Assembly: GCA_964492185.1 (NCBI GenBank)
Contig: CAZBJH010000002.1
Location: 1-64,000, forward strand
Direction of reading: 5' to 3'
Source of the DNA: JAFGSZ01 sp964492185
GTDB taxonomy: Bacteria > Bacteroidota > Bacteroidia > Bacteroidales > UBA10428
DNA length: 64,000 nt
The notes below the pieces were generated by a model. That model had not been told where the DNA came from. It ran no database searches and saw only the letters and a program-made list of their open reading frames with translations. Made by a program: the position numbers and the translations under genes. This document shows, piece after piece, positions 28,276-41,100 of this stretch; position 1 is the first letter of the stretch, and each line of letters begins with the position of its first letter.

Positions 28276-30768
28276 ATGACCCGACTAAAATCATATGTGC
28301 TACCGGCATTCGTTGCTGTGATCAGTTTTATTATCCTCTCTCTTATATACATGTATCCGTCACTGGAAGGAAAAAGGCTTCAGCAAACCGATATGGTCCA
28401 GCACAGGGGTATGGCTAAAGAGCTTGATGATTTCCGTGAAAAAACAGGTGAAGAAACTCTCTGGACCAACAGTATTTTCGGAGGTATGCCAGCTTATTTA
28501 ATATCCACAAGATTTACTGCTAATGTTACAAAACATGTTCATAAAATTTTAACACTGAATAACTGGCGGCCTGTATGTTTTATATTCATGTATCTTTTCG
28601 GATTTTACATAGCCCTTTTGTGCTTCAGGGTAAATAAATGGCTTGCCATAGCCGGGGCGGTTGCCTATGGGTTTTCAACTTATTTTATAACCTTTATTGG
28701 CGCAGGTCACATTTCCAAGGTGTTTGCCATAGGATATATGCCCCCTATAATCGGGGGTGTCCATCTTACCTTTCGTGGCAAATACTGGCAGGGTGGTGTA
28801 ATAACCGGGTTATTCCTTGCATTGCAATTACGGATCAACCATGTGCAGATAACCTATTATACATTGATGATCGTTGTAATATACGGTGTCATTGAGCTGG
28901 TATATGCAATCCGTGAAAAAAGACTTCCTCAATTTATCAAACAATTCAGCATCCTTTTCCTTTTTGCCTTACTGGCCCTGGGCAGCAACCTGGCAAACTT
29001 ATGGACAACCTATGAATACGGTAAATTTTCAATCCGGGGCAAATCAGAACTCACAACTGATCAGGATAACCGTACAACGGGCCTCGACAGGGATTATGTT
29101 ACACAATACAGTTACGGGATAGGGGAAACATTTATCCTGCTGATACCAAATTTCAAAGGCGGGTCTTCAATTAGTGAATTACCGCAAAAATCGGAAACAT
29201 TTGACCTTTTAAAAAAAATTCAGGGCCCGGCTGCAGCAAGAAAAGCCATCAAATCAATGCCCATGTATTGGGGCAGTCAGCCCTTCACTTCAGGCCCGTC
29301 ATATATAGGCGCAAGCGTGATTTTCCTCTTTGTGCTGGGGTTGTTTCTTATTAAAGGCAGGATCAGGTGGTGGATCATAGTTACCACGATACTATCCATT
29401 GTCCTGGCATGGGGGGATAACTTTGCTGTTGTAACCAATTTTTTCCTGGATTACGTTCCGGGTTATAATAAATTCAGGGCAGTTGCCACAACTATAATAA
29501 TGGCCGCTTTCACAATTCCTCTTATGGGGATACTCGCGATTGATTCAATTCTAATAAAATCATTCAGCAAAAAAGAACTCACTAAATATATTACCAGTTC
29601 ATTCTATATTACAGGGGGAATATGTTTGTTTTTTATTCTCACCGCGGGTGCGCTTTTTGATTTCTCTTCAACATCAGATCAACGTTATTTGGCCCAGGGG
29701 GCTGATGAATTTGTCGAAGCGCTGAGAAGCGACCGCCTGATGTTGTTACGACAGGATGCATTCCGTTCCATTATTTTTATTTTGCTTACAGCAGGTATAC
29801 TATATCTTTTTGTTAATCAAAAAATTTCAACAAAATATTTTATCCCGGGACTTGCACTTGTCATTCTTATCGATATATGGGCAATTGACAAACGATATCT
29901 TAATAACGACGATTTTGTAACAAAACGTCAGCACAGGAATACTTTCACACGATCAAAAGCCGACCAGTATATCCTTCAGGATACGGATCCGAATTACCGT
30001 GTATTAAATTTATCCCTTTCTCCTTTCCAGGATGCGACAACCTCATACTATCACAAATCCATCGGAGGATACCATGGTGCAAAAATGAGGCGTTACCAGG
30101 AACTGATCGACCATGAAATACAGCAGGAAATGCAGATGATCATTGCTGCATTAAGAAAGGGTGATTTTGCACTTGTCGACAGAGTATTACAAAAAACAAA
30201 TACACTCAACATGCTCAACACCCGTTACATCATTTATAATCCTGAAGCTCCGCCCATTCATAATAAATATGCATCAGGCAATGCCTGGTTTGTTAATAAG
30301 ATCCAATGGGCAGAAAATGCTGACCGGGAGATTGAAGCCCTGAACACACTCAGGCCCTCCTCCGAAGCTGTTGTCGATAAAAGATTTTCGGAAACAATCC
30401 ATTCTGCTTCCTTTTCTAAGGATACAACATTAACTATTCAACTGGAAAAGTATGAACCAAACAATCTTGTTTATTCTTCATCTTCTGATGCTGAACAAGC
30501 AGCAATTTTTTCCGAGATCTATTACCCAAAAGGCTGGAAAGCTACTATTGACGGGGAACCTGCTGAAATATTCAGGACTAATTACATTCTAAGGGGACTA
30601 ATTGTGCCTCCCGGGAAACATACTATTGAATTTCGGTTTGAACCCCTGTCATATTACCTGGGAAGTAAAATCTCACTTGCTTCATCAATTCTTTTAATTA
30701 TAATTTTCATTGGCATTAGTTATATCGAAGTAAGAAAATTACTTACAGACCGGGAATTAAAATCCTGA
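28276..30768 (+). CDS. YfhO family membrane protein
   Basis: Large membrane protein of 830 residues with about a dozen hydrophobic segments in the first 520 residues, a soluble part, and a last helix near the C-terminus (ILLIIIFIGISYI). Its GT-C-like N-terminal part (YGFSTYFITFIGAGHISK) and the YPKGWKATIDG and VPPGKHTIEFRFEP segments match Bacteroidota YfhO proteins. Gram-positive YfhO proteins glycosylate lipoteichoic acid; in this phylum the function is unsettled, but glycosyl transfer at the outer face of the inner membrane is likely. Confidence 0.88.
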   Translation: MTRLKSYVLPAFVAVISFIILSLIYMYPSLEGKRLQQTDMVQHRGMAKELDDFREKTGEETLWTNSIFGGMPAYLISTRFTANVTKHVHKILTLNNWRPVCFIFMYLFGFYIALLCFRVNKWLAIAGAVAYGFSTYFITFIGAGHISKVFAIGYMPPIIGGVHLTFRGKYWQGGVITGLFLALQLRINHVQITYYTLMIVVIYGVIELVYAIREKRLPQFIKQFSILFLFALLALGSNLANLWTTYEYGKFSIRGKSELTTDQDNRTTGLDRDYVTQYSYGIGETFILLIPNFKGGSSISELPQKSETFDLLKKIQGPAAARKAIKSMPMYWGSQPFTSGPSYIGASVIFLFVLGLFLIKGRIRWWIIVTTILSIVLAWGDNFAVVTNFFLDYVPGYNKFRAVATTIIMAAFTIPLMGILAIDSILIKSFSKKELTKYITSSFYITGGICLFFILTAGALFDFSSTSDQRYLAQGADEFVEALRSDRLMLLRQDAFRSIIFILLTAGILYLFVNQKISTKYFIPGLALVILIDIWAIDKRYLNNDDFVTKRQHRNTFTRSKADQYILQDTDPNYRVLNLSLSPFQDATTSYYHKSIGGYHGAKMRRYQELIDHEIQQEMQMIIAALRKGDFALVDRVLQKTNTLNMLNTRYIIYNPEAPPIHNKYASGNAWFVNKIQWAENADREIEALNTLRPSSEAVVDKRFSETIHSASFSKDTTLTIQLEKYEPNNLVYSSSSDAEQAAIFSEIYYPKGWKATIDGEPAEIFRTNYILRGLIVPPGKHTIEFRFEPLSYYLGSKISLASSILLIIIFIGISYIEVRKLLTDRELKS

Positions 30769-30772
30769 TTAC

Positions 30773-30791
30773 GGCGGGGTTCCATCCCGCC
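30773..30791. terminator. hairpin between convergent genes
   Basis: GGCGGG and CCCGCC form a 6-bp GC-rich stem with a short loop, between the stops of the YfhO gene and the PorP/SprF gene. It lacks a good T-run on either side, so termination strength is unclear. Confidence 0.45.
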
Positions 30792-30814
30792 CTCACATAT
30801 AATTTCGCAGATCT

Positions 30815-31786
30815 TTAATACCGCTCCAGCCACCTGTATCTTCTCACCGAGCTGCCGAATTTGATGGCGATGTTGATCTCATGCGAACCATACGTGAGTT
30901 TTGAAATACCGTTAAAACCGTAATCAAAAGAATACCCGAAATAGAGATTCCTGTATTTTAATCCAAGTAAAGCTATCAGTTCACCTGTTGTGCGAACAGA
31001 TAAACCCGCCCAGTATTCTTTTTTATAGATCATCCTCGTACTTATATCGGCCTGAAATCCCAGGTTTTCATTCAGCAAAATTACAAAAGAAGGCTCTGTT
31101 TCCCATGATGATCTTCCCGGAAAAGCATAACGGTAAGAACCCAGGATATAATAGTGACGAAGCACTTGTACATCCTGCTGGTTAACACTTATCTCACCTA
31201 TCTTAAACCGTGACTGGAACAATTGTGAAACAACAAGCCCTGCATGATAGTTATTGCCCTGAATATTAAACCCTGCACTGGCATCGGGGATAATTGCCGA
31301 TTTACCGATATAGGGCTGCAACGGATCATCCGGATCCCGGAATTCAGCATTATCATCAATTTTAAACTGAAAGGCACTTGCTGTCAATCCGAATGAGATC
31401 TGATTATTATAGTTATTGATAAATATATGATAGGCATAAGAAAATTGTAAACCGGTACGATTAATAGCCCCGTTCTGATCATTGAAAACATTTACACCAA
31501 CCCCCACTCTTCCTTTTGTGCCTTTGGATATCGATCCGCCCCGGATGGCAAAACGCTTTTTCAGTATCCTGGCCTGTGCACTAAAAGAATAAGTTTCAGG
31601 AGGATTTTTAAAGCCTATCCATTGTTTTCTTCCTGTCAGATTTAATGAAGTTCGCCCATCCACTCCTGCCACAGCAGGATTCAACAAAAACTCATTCATC
31701 ATATACTGGCTGTAAATGGGTAATTGTTGTGCAGATAAACTTCCTGATAGGGTTATGAAAATTAGTATTATACAGGTTCTAAACAT
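30815..31786 (-). CDS. type IX secretion system PorP/SprF family membrane protein
   Basis: Outer-membrane beta-barrel protein of 323 residues with a signal peptide (ending SLSAQ). The opening QQLPIYSQYMMNEFLLNPAVAG is the family hallmark. PorP/SprF proteins are needed for surface delivery of T9SS cargo with type B sorting domains, and this gene lies directly downstream of such a cargo gene on the same strand, with one family A element between them. Confidence 0.93.
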   Translation of the reverse strand: MFRTCIILIFITLSGSLSAQQLPIYSQYMMNEFLLNPAVAGVDGRTSLNLTGRKQWIGFKNPPETYSFSAQARILKKRFAIRGGSISKGTKGRVGVGVNVFNDQNGAINRTGLQFSYAYHIFINNYNNQISFGLTASAFQFKIDDNAEFRDPDDPLQPYIGKSAIIPDASAGFNIQGNNYHAGLVVSQLFQSRFKIGEISVNQQDVQVLRHYYILGSYRYAFPGRSSWETEPSFVILLNENLGFQADISTRMIYKKEYWAGLSVRTTGELIALLGLKYRNLYFGYSFDYGFNGISKLTYGSHEINIAIKFGSSVRRYRWLERY

Positions 31787-31824
31787 CTATAGTTGATTAC
31801 CTCATAATCTTATATCATTAATTA

Positions 31825-31988
31825 GTGTCTGTCCATAAAGTCCCATTTGCCGCGTTACGCTTGTCCGAAAATTGCTCATTTACGACAAGTAAACTCCGCG
31901 TTTCCGGACCGCGCGAGCCTTGCAAATGGAACCTTCTGAACAGACACATGTATGTATAAACATTTTAACTACTTTATAGACGGACTCT
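31825..31988 (+). repeat. MITE-like element, family A, copy 2 (164 bp)
   Basis: Same length and ends as 20183-20346. Here the borders are also symmetrical: TTAATTAG before and CTAATTAA after, extending the inverted repeat to 31818-31994. It separates the giant surface-protein gene from the PorP/SprF gene. Confidence 0.92.
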
Positions 31989-32114
31989 AATTAAATGAAA
32001 TGAGCAATATTACTATATCGCAATATGGCTAAAAAAAAAGAAACAAACATGTATACGGCATGATTTGTAAAATGTTTATTCTTTACCCGTTACATGTATT
32101 ATTTCCTGGCAAAT

Positions 32115-35100
32115 TTACCTTAATATGGTCACATTGCCCATTTCCTGTCTTCCTGATCCGTCATTCAGATAAATGACATAATGATAAGAATCAACCGGTA
32201 GTTCATTCCCCCTGTTATCATTTCCGTCCCATGGGTTGGGATAACCTTTATCAGAAAGGTACACAAGCTTTCCCCAACGGTTATAAACCTGCACTACCAG
32301 TTCAGGATACAATTCCTTTATCGTAACCTGAGGCAGCGCCGGATGATTGATAATCCAGGTATCGTTGTACTGGTCATTATTCGGGGAAAAAGCGGAAGGT
32401 ATTTTCAAGCAGGTCCGGCGGTCACTTTTAACCGGTATCGAATTTTTGATCGAACAATTGTTTGCATCAATAACCTCAACAGTATAATTTCCCTCCATTA
32501 ATTCATTAAGAACAGGAGTATTAATACCTGGAAATCCATCCCAGGAAAAATTGTAACAAGGTGTTCCGCCTGTGACTTCCAGAATAACTGATCCGTTCCT
32601 TACATCAGGACACGCGGGTTTTATTACTTCATATTCGATATGCAGAGGGTCGGGTTGTTCAATAACAGCCCCTGTGTCAAACACACAATTATTATAATCC
32701 TCAACATACAGAGTATAATTACTTGCGCCAAGTCCTTCAGCAATACTGCCTTCAATAGGTGAGCCATCTATCAGATAATTATAGGGAGGTGTTCCTCCCG
32801 AACCGTACATAACTATTGCACCGTCTTTATAATCATAACACGAAACATGTTCAACAATAAAACCCATAACAGTCTGCTCAGGTTGTTCAATATCAATACT
32901 TTCGGTTCCTGAACAACTATTATCATCTGTTACCGTTAATGTATATTCTCCTGCAGGTATTTCTTCCAGTTCACTGCTTTCTGATCCGGTATTCCAAATG
33001 TACGAATATGGTTCTGTCCCGTTTGATACAATAGCCTCTATAACGCCGTCATTATATCCAAAGCAAGATATCTCCCGAACAATCGAAAATGATATATCCA
33101 ATGGCTGATCCTGATCAATAATCGCGGAATCTATTTTGATGCAATTATTATCATCCGTTACCGTAACCCGGAATGTTCCTTTAACAAGGCTGGATATGCT
33201 ATCCGATGTAACCCCGTTTGACCACAGGTAATTATATTCATTGCCAGTCAATACCCCTCCTGTTACATCTATAACAGCCCTGCCCGGTATATCCCCCTGG
33301 CAGGAAATTTCCCAGGTCGTAACACCAGTAATAATCTCTTCAGGATCCTCAAGAACAAAATCATAATTTCTAATGCAATTATTGGCATCGGATAATATAA
33401 GATTATATGTTCCTGCAGACAGGCCTGTAAGGGAACTGCCATTTTCTGCGAATTCATTACCCTCATTGCTTGTCCATTCGAATGAAAAATCACCCGTGCC
33501 TCCACGCGGAGTTATATGTATCTCCCCGTTGCTTCCTTCAAAACAGGATATTTCATAATCTTTGTAATCACTTAAAACAGATGAAATATATATTGAATCA
33601 GGTTCGGTCAATGTAAGACTGGTATCAATTGTGCAGTTAACGCCATCGGTGACTGTTACACTGTAATCCCCGGCAGGGATCCCAATGAGATCTTCGGTGG
33701 TACTGTTATCTGACCACAAATAGGTATACGGGCCCACGGCCACATCTCCGCCGGTTACTGAAAGGTCAATTGCAGCATCATGATCGCCATAACACCATAC
33801 ATTATGATCACCCCGCTCAGTGACAGTATATTCAAGCTCCAGTTTCCCGGGCTGTACCAGATCAAAGCTGTCTTTCGTAAAGCAGCCGAAAGGATCTGTG
33901 ATCTCAACAAAATAACTCCCTGCAGGAATATTCACCTGATCTTTGCTCCCGGCTCCAATTAATTTTCCTCCCTCTGTTTGCCAGTCAAATATATAATCAC
34001 CATGCCCGCCTGCAATTTCATCAAGATAAATTGCACCGTTTTCCAATCCATAACATGCTACATTATATCCTCCCGGGTAAACGGAAACAGAATCCTCAAT
34101 AATCCCAACAGGATCAGGTTGGGTTAAAGTGGCTGATTCTGAGGCATGACAACCTCTGTTATCCACAACAGTAACTTCATAATACCCGGCTTTAATATTA
34201 TACAATGTATCAGGGTAATTAATATTTGAATAAGTAGTGTCAAAACCGTTCGGCCCCGTCCAGTGATATTCTACAGAGTCCGTGGGGTCAACATTAGTAA
34301 TGATATAACCATTGCTTTCACCATGACAACGAATATTGTAATCTCCATATTCCGATGGGAATGTTCCGAAGTTAGGCGGTTTATATTCATTTATCCTGTA
34401 ACCGGTTTCCGTATTGCATAAATTTGTGTCTTCAACATATACCATATAATACCCGAACTGAACGCCGAGTAATGTATCTGCATAAATTGTATCCTCCAGA
34501 CTATATAACTCCGGGTGTGAATGCCACATTGGATTATAATCCGGCGTACCGCCGTCAATACATACTGCCAGTGTTCCGTCCCCTCCATCGCAGCTAAGAC
34601 TGTCCACAAGCTTAATAGAAGCAGTCAGCAAGTCAGGCTCGGTTAATGTAAATGATGCCGTTGCATGACAATTAAAATGATCGGTAACAGTAACCTGGTA
34701 ATCTCCGGCATATAACTGACTGATATCTTTTGTTACCGAATCATTATCCCACGAATAGTTAAAGTCGTATGCATCATAATGATTAAAGCCGGAAATACCA
34801 CCAGTTGGCAGGAGGTATATTTCCCCGTTATTTTCGCCAAAACAGCGAATATTCCTGCCACCGATATAGGCCTTAACTGAATCTCCGATTACAATTTCCG
34901 AAACAATCCAGATAAAAGCCGTATCGTTTATTCCTGTACATTTCTCCTGTCCTGCATTATCGCGGGTAAACGGTGTAACAATAACCTGAAGCAACTGTGG
35001 TTCTGCTGTAGTATTTCGGATGGAATCAATGATCAAAAATCCCGGGGCAAGGAAATTGGTATCTCCCCGGTAAAACACTTCTATTTCAGGTGATTCATAT

Positions 35101-38100
35101 TCAAGTGTATACCGGAATCTTACTTCACGAATAGGCCGCGATACACTTGTTAATTGTATATGTGTTGCCAGTTCGGTACAAATCGTGTCTCTTTCAGGCG
35201 TGAGGGTGACTTTCGGGGTGGGTTCTATCCAAATCTCAACGGTCTCAGGTATTCCTGTACATTTCAAATCATCACTCCCGGCCATCCGGGTATAGGGAAT
35301 AATCGTATATCGCACCAGTTTTGCCGTATCTGTTGCATTATGTATACTATCAGTAATAATAAATCCCGGATCAAGATTAAAACTTGAATCACTTACTACA
35401 GTTACTCCATAAGGAATCTCAAGATCATACCTGAAACGTACCTCCCTGGTTGGTCTTGAAGGGCTGGATAAAGCAATACCTGTATGATCATCATTGCAGA
35501 GTGTATCAATAACAGGTACAACAACAACCTTTGGAGTCGGTTCTACCCAAATGCTTACAGTGTCGTTAATACCCTTACATTTCTGTTCGCCCGAAGCATC
35601 TATGGTATAAGGTGTTATAATATACCGGATAAGCTGGGCTGTATCACTCTGGTTACTCAAGATTTGTTTAAGGGTATCTGATAAGGTAAAATTATGTTCA
35701 TAATCATAACCCGACAGTGAATCGGGATACTCGGGCTGCGGCTCGATCTCAAACTCTACCCATCGTGTTGGCTTTGTCGGCGTGCTGAAGATTACCTTCG
35801 TTTCATCTCCGTCACAAATCGTATCAAGCTGAGGTATAGCTGTTACTTTTGGTGTTGGCTCTACCCATACATCCACTGTATCGGGAATACCCGGACATTT
35901 CTGATTGCCACTGCCATCAAGGGTATAAGGCATAATAATATACTGGATCAGCTGGGCGCTATCGCTCAGATTATCCAATGTTTGTACTAAAGTACTGTCA
36001 ATGGTATACCGGTGCTCATCACTGTATCCGGACAAGGAACCCGGATGTTCAGGCTCTGCTTCAATCTCAAATTCAACATGCCATTGCGGCCGTGTGGGTG
36101 TGGTAAAATTAATAGTCACTGCCGTGCTGTCACAGATAGTATCAACCTGGGGTATTGCTGTTACTTTTGCCGTGGGCTCTACCCAGATACCTACAGTATC
36201 ATTGATACCATAACATTTCTGATTACCCGAGGCATCAATAGTCCATGGGGTGATGATATACTCAATGTACTGGGCAGTATCGCTTAAATTATACAGTGTC
36301 TGTGCTAATGTGCTGTCTGTGGTAAAACGGTGTTCATCACTATAGCCGGATAAAGAACCCGAATGTTCAGGCTCTGCTTCAATCTCAAATTCGACCCAAC
36401 GGGTAGGCCAGGTTGGTGTGGTGAAGGTTACCATCGTGGCTATGCTGTCACAGATCGTATCAATCTGAGGTATAGCTGTTACTTTTGGTGTTGGCTCTAC
36501 CCATACATCCACTGTATCGGGAATACCCGGACATTTCTGATTGCCACTGCCATCAAGGGTATAAGGCATAATAATATACTGGATCAGCTGGGCGCTATCG
36601 CTCAGATTATCCAATGTTTGTACTAAAGTACTGTCAATGGTATACCGGTGCTCATCACTGTATCCGGACAAGGAACCCGGATGTTCAGGCTCTGCTTCAA
36701 TCTCAAATTCAACATGCCATAGCGGCCGTGTGGGTGTGGTAAAGCTTACTGTTACTGACGTGCTGTCACATATAGTATCAATCTGTGGGGCGGCAATGAC
36801 TTTAGGTGTAGGCTCTACCCAGATATCAACCGTATCATTAATGCCTTTACATTTTTGGCTACCCGCGGCATCTATGGTATAAGGTGTTATAATATACCGG
36901 ATAAGCTGAGCTGTATCACTCTGATTATTCAAGGTCTGTTTAAGAGTGTCTGATAAGGTAAAACGGTGTTCATCACTGTAGCCCGACAGTGAATCTGTAT
37001 ATTCCGGCTGAGCCGTGATCTCAAACTCTACCCAGCGGGTGGGCTTTGTCGGCGTGCTGAAGGTAACCATCGTTTCATCTCCGTCACATATAGTATCAAC
37101 CTGTGGGGCGGCAATGACTTTAGGTGTGGGCTCTACCCATATATCAACAGTGTCATTAATACCCTCACATTTTTGATTACCCGCAGCATCTATGGTATAG
37201 GGTGTTATAATATAACGGATAAGCTGGGCTGTATCACTCTGGTTATTTAAGGTCTGTTTAAGAGTGTCTGATAAGGTAAAATGATGTTCATCACTGTAGC
37301 CCGACAGTGAATCTGTATATTCCGGCTGAGCCGTGATCTCAAACTCTACCCAGCGGGTGGGCTTTGTCGGCGTGCTGAAGATAACCATCGTTTCATCTCC
37401 GTCACATATAGTATCAATCTGGGGTATAGCGGTTACCTTTGCCTGTGGTTCAATATATATTATAATTACTGTGTCAAGGCCTCCACCGCATTCAGGATCA
37501 CCGTCGCCAGGATCTATATGGGGGGTAAAGGTATAGGTCACTGTCTGTACATCCGAAGTGGTATTGGTCAGATCATCACTTTGAGTGCCTGATGTCTGGT
37601 CACTCTGGTCGTCCAGCGTATAGGTCACGCCCGCAGGATAAGTAACATCAATATCATAGCGCCAGGTACCACTTGAAGTGTTAGGATTGGTTATGGTGAA
37701 CTCTGCATCCCCATCATAACACAGGGTGTCATCGGCTGTGACCTCTATATCAGGCTGTGGATTNNNNNNNNNNNNNNNNNNNNNNNNNNNNNNNNNNNNN
37801 NNNNNNNNNNNNNNNNNNNNNNNNNNNNNNNNNNNNNNNNNNNNNNNNNNNNNNNNNNNNNNNCCCCATCATAACACAGGGTGTCATCGGCTGTGACCTC
37901 TATATCAGGCTGTGGATTGATATAGATGGTTATGGTCGTGTCAAGGCCTCCACCGCATTCAGGATCACCGTCGCCAGGATCTATATGGGGGGTAAAGGTA
38001 TAGGTCACTGTCTGTACATCCGAAGTGGTATTGGTCAGATCATCACTTTGAGTGCCTGATGTCTGGTCACTCTGGTCGTCCAGCGTATAGGTCACGCCCG

Positions 38101-41100
38101 CAGGATAAGTAACATCAATATCATAGCGCCAGGTACCACTTGAAGTGTTAGGATTGGTTATGGTGAACTCTGCATCCCCATCATAACACAGGGTGTCATC
38201 GGCTGTGACCTCTATATCAGGCTGTGGATTTACAAATACTACTAAGGTATCATATCCTAAACACCCTTCACTATTTGTCTCAGTAACTCTTACTGTATCA
38301 TAACCATTATAAAGATCAACTGTTATTTGATTTGTACCTTGTCCATTCTTAATAATACCATTATTCAACTCCCATAAATATGAACTCCCTGAATTAAAAG
38401 TTACATCAAATGGAACATCACTTGTATCTGCCCAGCAATAAATTGAATCATCATCAATCAATGGACCGGGAAGTGAATTTACGGAAATGTTAAGCTCCGC
38501 AGTATCTGAACAGGAACCGTCACTGACAATTAATGAAACAACTTCGGTGCCGTTCACTGAATCCCAACGGACATCCATACTGTTATTTCCATTGGTACTG
38601 ACCAGAGTTCCGCCGGTGGCATCCCAGTCATACGTATCAAAAAGATCAGGAATGGAATAGGTCACTGTATCAAACTGGCATAGATCCGTAACCTCATATA
38701 TCGAATGGACAGAAGATGATGCGGAAACCGAATAAAATGACCCCGGGTCGGACTGGTTCAGGTATTCGGTATGGATCCAGCCATCCGAACGGACAGTATC
38801 GGAGATTCTTATCTCATCTATGATACCATCGAAATTATATTGACTGCTGTCATAAGGTTCACATCCGAATTTTAAGGTAGTACCAGAACTATCCATCTCG
38901 TCAGTGGTTGCCATAGGACGATCTTCAAATCCGTTGACAAAAGTTTTTAAAAAATCTCCGGAATTTGAAAATGTCCCGGTCACATAATACCATTCATGAG
39001 TATTTAATACAGTCCCCCCGCTTACTTCCCTGTTCAACACAGAATTATTAGGTGAATTTCTGATTTCAAACTCTGCCCTGTATTTGGAATTATATGAATA
39101 TAATCCGAGCTTGTACCCACCAAACACATCATCACTCTGATTCCCTGCAATTTTCTGATCTGGTCCAACTGTGTTAAGGCAAATCCACGCTGACACAGTA
39201 ATTTCTTCTGTTATATCAAAATTTGCAGAATAAGGTGTAATATCGACATAATCATCCGTGCCATCAAAATCCCGTGAACGGTCAATCTTCCCAATAGTAT
39301 CATTCGTCCCGTAATTCGTACCACTGTTTGAATTGAATGTAGCATCAGCCAACGCATCATCACTCATATGCCAAACTCCCTGGTAATGATCATCCCAGAC
39401 CGCTGTTGTAGAAGGATCCGTATCGGCCTGCGGGTTGCCATACAACATTTTGATCTCCGTATCCTCGTTCCACGACAATACCGGGATCCTTACCCATGCG
39501 ATGTATTCTCCTGTTGCAGGGTCATATCTTTCAATTTCATGATCCAGCTTATACCCGTTAAGGTCGGTAAATACAATATCATAGCCGTTGGGATCATAAA
39601 CATCGCCCCCGTTGGCCGTATCTTTCAGGCCGGCATCCGTATGGTGGATGAGCATAGGAAAGTTGATCAGGTTTTCATACCCGGTAACCTGGTTATGATC
39701 AATGGTAATGGTTTTTTCATAAGCATAGCCGAGAGAAGAAAAAGGACCGGCAATAAACAGGCTGGCAGGCCTTGAATACACCGAATCTTTATCTGATCCG
39801 GAACCACAATCCCCCACTACAAGACAATAATATGCACCAATATCCGTCTCATCAACTGTTGATAGATTCAAAGTATCGGTTATTTCACCGGACAATACAT
39901 TTCCGTCCCTGAACCACTGATACGTAAGATTATCTCCGTTTGCAGTTACTGAAAACCCTGCATTACCACCCGAACAAACAGATACCGGTTCAGGTTGTTG
40001 TGTAATTTGAACACATTTAACCGCCCCTATGCCAAATTCGTGGCCCGGCGAGGAATTAATACCGGAAAGGCCATGCCTGCCGATAAGGGGTGCAGCCAGT
40101 GTATAATGGCTGCCATCCACTCCCCAATCGTTTGCCGGTTCACGTTTTAAGATCCTGGAAGCAGAGCTGAGGCTTTCGCCAAAGCCATCCGCCGATAAGT
40201 ACAGGTTATAGTTCGTGCTGGTTAAACCGTCTGCTGCCGCAATGATCCAGTAGCCAAAGGAATATGCAGAATCTACGGGAACTCCGTTATCATAAAGAGC
40301 TAATCCGGCATCACCCGGATCAGCACGGACAAATTCAGTTACCAGGGATCCGGCTGAAAGATCAATGAAAATCAACCTGGCGGCATTATTAGTGGAAGAT
40401 GTACCTACAGGAAATAAATATTCCGCCCCGATGTCTGATACATCCCTCCTGAATTTTCCCAGGATCACTCCCGAAGTATAATCCAGACCGGATGCATCAC
40501 CTGAAAAATACAGGGTATTGGAGCCGGCATCAATATTCCCGTGTACCATTGTCAGGTTATTCTCTACCTGCACTTCACTGTCCAATATAAGATTACCGGA
40601 GGATTTATTGACCACAAGATTATAGAATGTCTCACCTCCGATTCCGGGAATACTCTGATCTCCCGTACCATTTATGATCACCGTTCCCTGCTGCCGGGAA
40701 AAAACATTGCCATTATTCCAGTTACCTCCAAGACTTATTGAATAGTTATCTGAAGAGGTAACATCCAATGTTGCCGTACCGCTTATCGTCAGGTCATTTT
40801 TTACATTTATATTACCTGCCAGCTCTTTATTCCCGCTCCCACTGAATATTACATCCCAGTATGCATCCTGCGGTGCAACAATATTCTGATCTGAACCGGA
40901 ATAACTTATCGTATTAGCATTAAAACCCGCGAACAATTCCAGGTCACTATCCTGAACGCCGTCAAAAGTAACTTCTGACCCGGCATAATTATAAAATTGT
41001 ACTTCACCGTTATCAATATTTAACACATCAGCTGAAACAGAAATAATACCATTGTTCTCAAAGACAGCTTTCGAATTATAGAAATCCAGATTTTTTAAAA

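Noticed and set aside
33373..36882. Several plus-strand frames inside the giant gene
   Set aside because: They are antisense shadows of repetitive coding DNA, recurring only because the modules recur.
32115..37628. A separate 1837-codon gene starting at 37628
   Set aside because: The start is an internal GTG within a repeated module and the frame continues to the gap; it is the downstream part of the giant gene.
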